From positions 62,001 to 126,000 of the forward strand of contig NZ_BMVE01000016.1 of assembly GCF_014650555.1 (NCBI RefSeq): 64,000 nt of DNA, given 5' to 3'. Origin of the DNA: Streptomyces goshikiensis. Lineage in GTDB: Bacteria > Actinomycetota > Actinomycetes > Streptomycetales > Streptomycetaceae. Below are positions 33,815 through 41,487 of this stretch, piece after piece (within the stretch, counting starts at the first letter, position 1; every line of letters begins with the position of its first letter). Made by a program: the position numbers and the translations under genes. The notes beneath the pieces were generated by a model that saw only the letters and a program-made list of their open reading frames with translations, ran no database searches and had not been told where the DNA came from.

Positions 33815-35437
33815 ATGGCTGCTCTGAGCTACGAGATCCTTACCGACCCGGTTCCGCTCCAGACGTCCGGGTCGGACGACGCCCAGACGTCCGTGGCGGG
33901 CACGGTGTACATCGTCGTCTCCAATCCGACGACGGACTGGGTGCCCTGGTACCAGATCGAGGTGGTCCTGCCCTGCGGGAAGGAGGCCGGGGACCTGACG
34001 GACCGGCCGGACATGATCAAGACCGGGATCGAGCCCTACGCGGTCCGGTTCGGGGACGTACCGAAGGACGAGTGGGACGCGGGCACCCGCACCTTCACGG
34101 TCTCCGCCGCCCTCGGCGGGCTGTTCACCCCGGGCGATTCGATGGTCCTGTCGCTGGACGGGTTCCCCGTCTCCGACAAGGAGGGCCTGGTCCGCCTCAC
34201 GGTGAACGAGATCTCGGGCGGGGACCCGGGGGACGGGGTGCGCACCCACCCCCTGACCCTGAGCCTGCTGAAGCGCGCGCCGAAGGCACCGCGCAACTTC
34301 CGCCCGGAGGAAGCCCTGGTGGACGGGGGCGAGAACGTGGTCCTGGTGTGGGACGGCCCCGACACCCTGACCTACACGATCGAGGGCCCGGACGGCCTCT
34401 CCGTACCCGTCCCGCAACGCTCCGGGCCCGACTGGCGGTGGTCGCCCGGCCCGGACGACGCACCCCTGCGGGACGCCACCTACACCCTGGTGGCCACCTC
34501 CCCGGACGGACGGCAGCCCGGCTACTTCCTCACGACCACCGTCGCCGTGCGCAGGCCCGAGTTCGAGGCCGTCACCGCCACCCAGGGCCTCTTCGCGCCC
34601 CGGATCGAGGGCACCACGGACAAGGGCGTGATCGTCCTGACCGAGGACGGCGTCGAGGTCCTCGCCGCCGACGGCGAACCGGGCCTGGTCTCGGCCGGGA
34701 AGGCCGACGTGGAGGGCGTGACCACACGGTGGGTGCGGGGCCGCGACGCCGCCGCCGGCTGGATCGAGTTCCCCGCCGCCGGGCTGAACGTGTTCCGCGG
34801 CGAGGGCGACCGTAAGTGGGGGACCGTCGCCGCCGACAAGGCCGACCTGAACGGCATCAACACCGCCTGGGTGCAGGGCCGGGACGCCGCCGCCGGGTGG
34901 ATCGAGTTCCCGGCCGCCGGGGTCAACGTCTTCCGGGGCGAGGGGGACCGGCAGTGGGGGACCGTGGCGGCCGACAAGGCCGACCTCAACGACCTCGTCA
35001 CCGACCGGGCACGGGTCAAGGACCGGCTCACCCTGGACGGCGGGTTGACGGTCACGGACGTACTGGAGACACAGAGCGGGCCGTCCCGGCTGATCGTCCA
35101 CGGCCGGCTGGACGCCGAGGGCGAGCTGAGCGCCGCTCAGAACGCCTCCATCGGAGGTGAGCTGAGCGTCAACGGCGAGCTGCGGGCCTCGCAGAGCGCC
35201 GAGATCGCCGGCGCGGTCGTGGCGAGCGACCTGACGGTCCGGGGCAAGCTGCGGACCAACCACGAGCAGTTCAAGCTCATCGTGGAGGGCGAGTCGCTCT
35301 TCCGCGAGCAGGCGAACGCCAACGGCGGGCTCGCGGTGCGCAACGAGCACGCGGGATGGCTGGTGCACGCCAAGGGAGAGCAGGTCTCGATCCAGGGAGA
35401 CCTGCGGGTCCACGGCGCGTTCCGCTCGGACTCCTGA
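33815..35437 (+). CDS. Large repeat protein with beta-solenoid C-terminus, unknown function
   Basis: A 540-residue protein, cytosolic in appearance. About 1-150 is a beta-sandwich-like region (TVYIVVSNPTTDWVPWYQIE), followed by an Ig/FnIII-like segment to about 250. Then come two almost identical 46-residue repeats (34700-34975) of the form WVQGRDAAAGWIEFPAAGVN followed by VFRGEGDRQWGTVAADKADL. The C-terminal 140 residues are six-residue beta-coil steps (GELSVNGELRASQSAEIAGA, VVASDLTVRGKLRTNHEQ) that resemble bactofilin or tail-fibre solenoids. AAGGGGG precedes the ATG. A structural or adhesive role is plausible, but nothing proves it. Confidence 0.6.
   Translation: MAALSYEILTDPVPLQTSGSDDAQTSVAGTVYIVVSNPTTDWVPWYQIEVVLPCGKEAGDLTDRPDMIKTGIEPYAVRFGDVPKDEWDAGTRTFTVSAALGGLFTPGDSMVLSLDGFPVSDKEGLVRLTVNEISGGDPGDGVRTHPLTLSLLKRAPKAPRNFRPEEALVDGGENVVLVWDGPDTLTYTIEGPDGLSVPVPQRSGPDWRWSPGPDDAPLRDATYTLVATSPDGRQPGYFLTTTVAVRRPEFEAVTATQGLFAPRIEGTTDKGVIVLTEDGVEVLAADGEPGLVSAGKADVEGVTTRWVRGRDAAAGWIEFPAAGLNVFRGEGDRKWGTVAADKADLNGINTAWVQGRDAAAGWIEFPAAGVNVFRGEGDRQWGTVAADKADLNDLVTDRARVKDRLTLDGGLTVTDVLETQSGPSRLIVHGRLDAEGELSAAQNASIGGELSVNGELRASQSAEIAGAVVASDLTVRGKLRTNHEQFKLIVEGESLFREQANANGGLAVRNEHAGWLVHAKGEQVSIQGDLRVHGAFRSDS
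34700..34975. repeat. Two tandem 138-bp in-frame repeats
   Basis: The two units, 46 codons each, encode nearly identical residues, differing at about eight positions (for example RKW versus RQW, GLNV versus GVNV), and a third copy starts but degrades (KADLNDLVTD). Such near-identical tandem duplicates arise by recent recombination; array length could vary between strains. Confidence 0.85.
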
Positions 35438-35641
35438 CCCCGGGCGGGGGATGCCGCGCCGGCCACGGCATCCCCCGCCTACCCGCCCAGCCGTTCTCAC
35501 GCTGCCGACTCCCGACCCGAACTCCGCTCGCGAGGCCACGCCGCACGCCGGGTCGGGACAATTCCGGGACGGCCGCCCCATGATTGCGGAACGGATTCCG
35601 GTCAATCTGCAGCCGCAAGCATCCTGAGCGTGGCCGACTGA

Positions 35642-36103
35642 CTAGGCGGCCTGCCCCAGGTCCAGGTACGTCGCCCGCTGCACCACGCGCAGCCGGTCGA
35701 GGACTTCGGCGACCTCCGCCCGGTCCCTGCGGCCGGCGGCGAACGCCTTCAGGACCTCAAGGACCCGCGCGGACTTCCAGCACCGCAGCGCGGCCTCGTC
35801 CACCAGCTTCGGACCCGCCACCCGCATCAGGACCGCCAGCCGCCGGCGAGCGCGCCGCGCCCTGCGCCGGCCCCACCAGCCCTCCGGCGCCCGGTCGAGG
35901 GTGCGCAGAGCGTCCATCCCCTTCACCAGGGCCCGGATCCGGGCCTCTTGCGGGGCCGTCCAGTCCCGCCCCCGGCGGCCGGGAAGCGCGGACAGGACCT
36001 CCTCGACGGCCGCCCGGGCCGCGGCCGGCCCCCGTTCGTCCAGCAGGGTGACGGCCGACCACAGCGAGGTTTCCACCGCGGGCGCGTTGTCTCGTTCGGA
36101 CAC
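35642..36103 (-). CDS. Helical protein of unknown function
   Basis: A 153-residue, mostly alpha-helical, basic protein (WGRRRARRARRRLAVLMRVA, then FAAGRRDRAEVAEVLDRLRV). No signal peptide or membrane span and no recognised family. The GTG start at 36103 has AGGGGG before it. The basic middle could bind nucleic acid, but this is not supported otherwise. It stands alone with about 200 bp to each neighbour. Confidence 0.55.
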   Translation of the reverse strand: MSERDNAPAVETSLWSAVTLLDERGPAAARAAVEEVLSALPGRRGRDWTAPQEARIRALVKGMDALRTLDRAPEGWWGRRRARRARRRLAVLMRVAGPKLVDEAALRCWKSARVLEVLKAFAAGRRDRAEVAEVLDRLRVVQRATYLDLGQAA

Positions 36104-36244
36104 GACTTACCCCCTCTCCGTTCCTGACTCATGCCCGCACGACCGCCACGCGCAACGCGAAGGGGGTGCAGCGGCCCTTTCAGGAACGCACGGACCGGCG
36201 AGATCCGGCCCGCGGGCCTGGGCCGCCCGGGTGAGGGCCGCGCC

Positions 36245-36319
36245 GCTCACCCGCGCGGCTCACCCGCTCCGCTCACCCCCGCGGCTCACCCGCGCCCCTC
36301 ACCCGCGCGGCTCACCCCC
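36245..36319. repeat. Low-complexity tandem GCTCACCCGCGCG units
   Basis: About six imperfect 12-15 bp units (GCTCACCCGCGCG, GCTCACCCGCTCC, GCTCACCCCCGCG) run into the 3' end of the TetR gene. They look like slipped-strand expansion and not like protein-binding sites or a CRISPR array. Confidence 0.75.
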
Positions 36320-37012
36320 GCCCAGTTCCCGCTCGGCGGCATCCAGCAGCATCTCCAGCGCGACCGGATAGGCACTGTGCGGCATGCGCGCGGCCAGCAG
36401 CCCGGCCGTCGCCGCGATGTTCGGGTACTCCCGCGCCGGCAGCCGGGCGTACGTCGACTCCCACCGCTCCTCGTCCGAGTCGCGCGCCTTCTCCGACAGC
36501 GCCAGCGCCCCCGCGTCGAGCGCCGCGAAGGCCAGGCACTGGTCGATGTACGCGTGGTAGATCCGTACGGCGTCCACGTCCCCGAACCCCGCCCCCCGCA
36601 GGCTGGCGAGGATCGCCTCGTCGGCGGCGATCTCGCGCGGCCGGCCGGTCACCCGGCTCGCGGTCAGCAGCGCGGCCTGCGGGTGCGCGAGGTACGCCCC
36701 GTGGATGCGCAGCCCGAGCGAGCGCAGGTCCTCGCGCCACCGCCCGGTCGGGGCCCAGCCGGCGAGCGCCCGGCCGATCAGCTCCTCGCCGATGGCCAGG
36801 GTCAGGCCGTCCATGCCGTCGAAGTACCGGTACAGGGTGCTCGGATCCGCCCCCAGGGCGGCGCCCAGCCGCCGGGCGGACAGGCCCGCGCTGCCGTGCT
36901 CGCGCACCATCCGCAGGGCCGTCTCGACGATCAGCCGCTCGGAGAGCACCGTCCCCCGCCGCGTCGGCCGCCGCCGTCTGCGGCGCTCCTCCGGAACCAC
37001 GTCCTTCGCCAT
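36299..37012 (-). CDS. TetR family transcriptional regulator
   Basis: A 237-residue repressor. A basic N-terminal tail (RRRRRPTRRG) is followed by the HTH: LSERLIVETALRMVREHG, SARRLGAALGADPSTLYRYF, with the STLYRYFDG recognition signature. The rest is the helical ligand domain. It is divergent from the saccharopine-dehydrogenase-like gene with about 100 bp between, so it is the likely regulator of that gene. The last residues (GGGEPRG) are coded by the tandem repeat, which may have lengthened the protein slightly. Confidence 0.88.
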   Translation of the reverse strand: MAKDVVPEERRRRRRPTRRGTVLSERLIVETALRMVREHGSAGLSARRLGAALGADPSTLYRYFDGMDGLTLAIGEELIGRALAGWAPTGRWREDLRSLGLRIHGAYLAHPQAALLTASRVTGRPREIAADEAILASLRGAGFGDVDAVRIYHAYIDQCLAFAALDAGALALSEKARDSDEERWESTYARLPAREYPNIAATAGLLAARMPHSAYPVALEMLLDAAERELGGGEPRG

Positions 37013-37114
37013 CCACCCGCTCCCGTCCTTATGTCAACACCATTGACCTTAATCCGGAGCACCCGGTTCCATCAGTCCCCTGAGGCACACGCCTCACAGA
37101 GAAAGGACCTCGCC

Positions 37115-38362
37115 ATGCGTGTTCTGCTCGTGGGTGCCGGCGGTGTGGGTAGCGCGATCACCAAGATCGCCGCCCGCCGCGACTTCTTCGACCACTTCGT
37201 CGTCGCCGACTACGACCTGACCCGCGCCGAGGCCGCCGTCGCCGCCCTCGGCGACGAGGAGCGCCGCTTCAGCGCCTGCCGCGTCGACGCCTCCGACGAG
37301 ACGGCCGTCACCCGGCTGCTCAGCGAGCGCGGCTGCGACGTCCTGATGAACGCCACCGACCCGCGGTTCGTGATGCCCCTGTTCAACGCCGCGCTGGCGG
37401 CGGGCAGCCACTACCTCGACATGGCGATGTCCCTCTCCCGCCCGCACCCCGACCACCCGCACCGCGAGTGCGGCGTGAAGCTCGGCGACGAGCAGTTCGA
37501 ACGGGCCGCGGAGTGGGAGAAGTCGGGCCGCCTCGCCCTCGTCGGCATGGGAGTCGAGCCCGGCCTCTCGGACGTCTTCGCCCGCTACGCCGCCGACCAC
37601 CTCTTCGACGAGATCGAGGAGATCGGCATCCGCGACGGCGCCAACCTGACCGTCGAGGGCCACGACTTCGCCCCGTCCTTCAACATCTGGACCACGATCG
37701 AGGAGTGCCTGAACCCTCCCGTGGTCTACGAGCGCGAGCGCGGCTGGTTCACCACCGAACCGTTCAGCGAGCCGGAGGTCTTCGACTTCCCCGAGGGCAT
37801 CGGCCCCGTCGAGTGCGTCAACGTGGAACACGAGGAGGTCCTCCTCGTCCCGCGCTGGGTCGGGGCCCGCCGGGTCACCTTCAAGTACGGCCTCGGCGAC
37901 GACTTCATCGGCAAGCTCAAGACGCTCCACGCCCTCGGCCTCGACTCCACCGACCGGGTCGCCGTCCGCGGCGAGGACGGCCGCGAGGTCCGCGTCTCGC
38001 CCCGCGACGTGGTCGCCGCCTGCCTGCCCGACCCGGCGACGCTCGGGGACCGCATGACCGGCAAGACCTGCGCCGGCACCTGGGTCAAGGGCACCAAGGA
38101 CGGCCTGCCCCGCGAGGTCTACCTCTACCACGTGGTCGACAACCAGTGGTCCATGCGCGAGTACGGCTCCCAGGCCGTCGTCTGGCAGACCGCCGTCAAC
38201 CCGGTGGTCGCCCTCGAACTCCTCGCCACGGGCGTCTGGTCCCAGCCCGGCGTCCTGGGCCCCGAAGCCCTCCCGCCCACCCCCTTCCTCGACCTCCTCA
38301 CCGCCTACGGCTCCCCCTGGGCCATCCGCGAACACCCCACCACCCAGCCCCCGCGCCACTGA
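37115..38362 (+). CDS. Saccharopine dehydrogenase-like oxidoreductase
   Basis: A 415-residue oxidoreductase of the saccharopine dehydrogenase NADP family. The Rossmann motif is MRVLLVGAGGVGSAITKIAA, followed by VADYDLTRAEAAVAAL and the Asp/Cys-type catalytic region CDVLMNATDPRFVMPLFNAA. The C-terminal half has the alternate alpha/beta dimer domain (LLVPRWVGARRVTFKYGLGD, TWVKGTKDG). Lysine 2-oxoglutarate reductases, carboxynorspermidine dehydrogenases and related synthases share this fold, so the precise reaction is open. AAAGGA precedes the ATG at 37115. The divergent TetR is the probable regulator. Confidence 0.9.
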   Translation: MRVLLVGAGGVGSAITKIAARRDFFDHFVVADYDLTRAEAAVAALGDEERRFSACRVDASDETAVTRLLSERGCDVLMNATDPRFVMPLFNAALAAGSHYLDMAMSLSRPHPDHPHRECGVKLGDEQFERAAEWEKSGRLALVGMGVEPGLSDVFARYAADHLFDEIEEIGIRDGANLTVEGHDFAPSFNIWTTIEECLNPPVVYERERGWFTTEPFSEPEVFDFPEGIGPVECVNVEHEEVLLVPRWVGARRVTFKYGLGDDFIGKLKTLHALGLDSTDRVAVRGEDGREVRVSPRDVVAACLPDPATLGDRMTGKTCAGTWVKGTKDGLPREVYLYHVVDNQWSMREYGSQAVVWQTAVNPVVALELLATGVWSQPGVLGPEALPPTPFLDLLTAYGSPWAIREHPTTQPPRH

Positions 38363-38487
38363 CCACCGGGCGACGATCAACCCCGTGCGCCACCCGGCGT
38401 CAGGCCCGACCCGGCGCCGGCCCTTCGCAACCTCCCCCGTGTGTGCGGCGTTGTGCTCCTGTTGGCCCCGATCTTCAGGAGTACCGC

Positions 38488-39899
38488 GTGACGCCTACCT
38501 CTCCACCCGCCACCGACGGCCTGTTGCGCCAGACCCTCGGTGAATGGCGCATCGGGCTGGTGGCCTGGCGGCTGCTCGTCCTGCAGACCGCGCACCCGGC
38601 CGTCGCGGCCGGCACCGCCCGCTACTCCACCTACCGGGCCCACCCCTGGCGGCGGATCGAGCACACCATGGACAGCGGCAGCCGGCTGTTCTTCGCCGGG
38701 CCCGAGGAGCGACGGCGCGAGATCGCCCGGCTGGAGCGCGCGCACCGCCGGATCCGCGGCACCGACGACGCCGGCCGCCCCTACACCGCCGAGGACCCGG
38801 AGGTACGCGCCTGGGTGATGCTGACGCTGTACGAGGCCATGATCGCCATGCGCGAGCTCTCCGGCGATCCGCTCGAACCGGCCGATCTCGACGCGCTGTA
38901 CGCGGAGTTCAAGGAGGTCTGCGCGGCCCTCGGCATCCCCGACGAGGTCCTCCCGGCGACCGCCGCCGACGTACCCGCGTACGTCGACCGGACCGTCCGC
39001 GAGGTCCTCGAATGCGGCGACCAGGTCCGCTACCTGCTCTTCGAGATGCTGCGCGAGGCACCCGCCCCCCGCCGGCTCGGCCGCCTCCGGCCCGCCTGGC
39101 CGCTGCTGCGCGCCGTCGCCGCGAGCGTGCTGACCAGCCTGACCGTCGCCGACCTGCCGAGGGCCTGGCACGAGCGGTTCGCCATGCCCCGCACCCGTAC
39201 CGCCGCCGCCCTGTCCTGGACGCTGCACCGCGGCATGCGCCAGGTGATGACCCGTCTGCCGGACCGCCTGCGCTACCGCCACTCGTCCGGTGAGGAAGGC
39301 CGGCAGCGATCTGCTGCCCGGCGGCCCACGGCGCCCGCGCCGCTGCCCCGGCCCCGCACCTTCGACTCCCGCCCCGCACGCCTGGAGGCGTTCTTCCGGC
39401 AGGTGCTCGACCAGACCGGTGACGGGCGGGTGGACTCCGCCGACCTCCAGGCGATGGTCCACAACGTGTGCTGGCAGCTGGAACTCCCCGTCGAGCGCGA
39501 GGACCGGCTCTACGCCGCCTTCGAGTCCTGGTGGGAGCAACTGCGCGAGGCCATGGACGCGGACGGCGACGGCGCGGTGGAGTGCGCCGAGTTCGTGTCC
39601 GCGATGCTGGGGGCATCGACCGGGATCCGCACTACCTCGACCGGGGCCTGGGGCCGGCGGTGCGCGCCCTGTTCCGGACCGCCGACACCGACGGCAGCGG
39701 ATATCTGTGCGCGGACGAGTACCGCGTCCTGTTCGGGGGCCCGCGCGTCCACCCCGCCGAGCTGAACGACGCCTTCCGCCAGCTGGACGGGGACGGTGAC
39801 GGCCGGGTCAGCGAGGAGGAGTTCGTCGCGGCGTTCACCGACTTCTTCACCGCCCGCGCCGACACCGCCGCGGGCGTGGCACTGCTGGGCCGTCCCTGA
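38488..39899 (+). pseudogene. MpaB-like oxygenase (DUF2236) with C-terminal EF-hands, frameshifted
   Basis: The gene reads through in one frame as a DUF2236/MpaB-type heme-like oxygenase domain of about 300 residues (QTAHPAVAAGTARYSTYRAH, MLTLYEAMIAMRELSGD, RTRTAAALSWTLHRGMRQV). It continues into an EF-hand pair (DQTGDGRVDSADL, DADGDGAVECAEF). At about 39610 the frame is lost: the remaining two EF-hands (RTADTDGSGYLCADEYRVLF, DGDGDGRVSEEEFVAAFTDF) sit one frame away. One extra G in the run CTGGGGGCATC would restore continuity as GGIDRDPHYLDRG. It is either a recent deletion, a programmed -1 slip on the G run, or a sequencing error. The GTG at 38488 follows AGGAG. Confidence 0.8.
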
Positions 39900-39945
39900 C
39901 TCCCACTCGACCCGACCCGACCCGACCCGGCCCCGGCGCACCGCG

Positions 39946-40098
39946 CTACTGGCCCGTGTGGTGGGTTTGGTCGTTCCGGTTGCGGAGCCTGGCCCGGATC
40001 CTTTTGGCTGTGTATCCGACCCCGGTGACGATGACGGTCGCGAGCATGTTGCCGAGGAGGTCATGGCTGAGGAAGGCGTACAGCGTCGACGGGCTCAT
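39946..40098 (-). CDS. 50-residue single-span membrane peptide
   Basis: A 50-codon gene, MSPSTLYAFLSHDLLGNMLA and so on, with a single hydrophobic helix (LLGNMLATVIVTGVGYTA) and a basic C-terminal tail (KRIRARLRNRNDQ). GGGAGAG precedes the ATG, and codon use is fully Streptomyces-like. It is divergent from the HTH/coiled-coil/membrane gene (start 40257) with 158 bp between. Small membrane peptides beside STAND or NACHT systems are often effectors or sensors, but here that role is only inferred from position. A CCCGA repeat (39907-39930) lies behind its stop. Confidence 0.65.
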   Translation of the reverse strand: MSPSTLYAFLSHDLLGNMLATVIVTGVGYTAKRIRARLRNRNDQTHHTGQ

Positions 40099-40256
40099 GG
40101 GGCTCTCCCTTGGCAGCAGGCCTGATGCGGTGGGGGAGAGGTTCTCCGCTCATCGCCTGTCCAAGGGCGGCCCCGGTGCGTTGGGCCTGGTCGCAGGGCA
40201 TGTCCGGCTGGACATCGGCTGGTCAGGGATGGACGGCACGGCGGGGGAGGGGCGCG

Positions 40257-41441
40257 TTGGCTCCGCAGCGCGGGATCGACGAGGGCACGGCGGGCGGTCA
40301 GCTGGCCGTGTTCCTGGTCGAGCTGACCAGGCAGACGCCGGTGCGCGAGCTGTCCGACCGGTTCGGGCGGAGCAGTTCCACCTGGGGCAACTACCTCAAC
40401 GGCTCCACACTCATCCCCAGACAGCTCGTCGGAAGGCTGGTGGAGTCCTTCACCCCGCCCGGCAGTACGCGGAACACCAAGGCGGTCCGTGGGCTGGAGC
40501 TGTGGAAGGCGGCTGAAGCCGAGCGCCGCGCGGGCCGGTCACCGTCCGCCGGCGGGGAGCTGGTGCGGGGGCGCCAACGGCGCGATGACGCCCTCCAGCA
40601 GGTCGTCAAGTACCGGGCGGTCGCGGCGAACGCGGAGAACCACCTCGCGGAGCTGAGGCCGATGCTCGCCCACACGCAGAGCCGGCTGGAGCATGCCGAG
40701 CTCCGGCTGAGACTCGGCGACGAGCGGGAGCGGGCCCGGGCGGAGCGCCGGCTCGGACAGGCCAGGGAGCGGCTGGGCCGGGTGCGGGTCCAGCAGGAGC
40801 TCGCCCGCCGCCGCCGGATGACGGCGGAGGAACAGCAGGAGTTCTGGATGGCCGAGGTGCTCAGCGCTCAGGAGGAGATCAGCCGCCTGGAGCGCGAGGT
40901 GCGCGACCTGGTGACCGTCCCGCCCCGACCCCGCGAACCCGTCGGCCGGGACGCCGCGGAGGCCCCGGAGGCCCCGGACGCCGTCGACGATGCCGACTTC
41001 GAGGCCCGGCTGGAACACATCACCGCCGAAGGCCTGGAGGACGCGGCGCTGATCGAGGAAGACCTCCAGCACCTCCGGCCCCCACCCGCCGATCCTGTCC
41101 AACCGTTGTCCAGTCCCGCGTTGGACAAGCCCGCCACCAGCGGTGACCGGCGTCTCGGGCAGACCCTGGCCTGGCGTCGGCTCGTACTGCCCTTCCCGCT
41201 GCTGGGCGTCACGGGGTTCCTGTACTGGGCCTGCCAGGAGGCGGCCTTCAGCAGGATCGGGGGCTGGGCGGTCATCCCCGCGACCGTGCTCTGCCTTCCC
41301 GTCCTGTACGGCAGCCTCAGGGCCACCACGGTGCGGAAGCTGCCGGCCCGCATCGCGGCCCCCCTGCTCCACATCGCCTGGTCGGCCCTGCTCGTCCTCG
41401 ACCAGCTCCCGTGGCCCCCGCCCGGCACCGGCGCGAGATAG
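40257..41441 (+). CDS. HTH / coiled-coil / C-terminal membrane protein
   Basis: A 394-residue protein. Residues about 12-60 form an XRE-like HTH (FLVELTRQTPVRELSDRFGR, SSSTWGNYLNGSTLIPRQLV). About 110-235 is a long charged coiled coil (KYRAVAANAENHLAELRPML, QEEISRLEREVRDL). The C-terminal 90 residues contain three membrane spans (LPFPLLGVTGFLYWACQEAA, WAVIPATVLCLPVLYGSL, IAAPLLHIAWSALLVLDQLP). TTG at 40257 with GGGGGAGG before it is the best start. It is convergent with the trypsin-STAND gene. Streptomyces pairs such HTH-membrane proteins with NTPase conflict systems, hence a role as sensor or regulator is plausible. Confidence 0.7.
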   Translation: MAPQRGIDEGTAGGQLAVFLVELTRQTPVRELSDRFGRSSSTWGNYLNGSTLIPRQLVGRLVESFTPPGSTRNTKAVRGLELWKAAEAERRAGRSPSAGGELVRGRQRRDDALQQVVKYRAVAANAENHLAELRPMLAHTQSRLEHAELRLRLGDERERARAERRLGQARERLGRVRVQQELARRRRMTAEEQQEFWMAEVLSAQEEISRLEREVRDLVTVPPRPREPVGRDAAEAPEAPDAVDDADFEARLEHITAEGLEDAALIEEDLQHLRPPPADPVQPLSSPALDKPATSGDRRLGQTLAWRRLVLPFPLLGVTGFLYWACQEAAFSRIGGWAVIPATVLCLPVLYGSLRATTVRKLPARIAAPLLHIAWSALLVLDQLPWPPPGTGAR

Positions 41442-41487
41442 GGCAGCCGACGGAGCCGGCGGGCAGCGGTACCCGGGCGGGGAAACC

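Noticed and set aside
36245..36319. Short tandem repeat considered as a CRISPR array or iteron
   Set aside because: Units are 12-15 bp, contiguous and variable with no spacers; consistent with slippage in low-complexity DNA.
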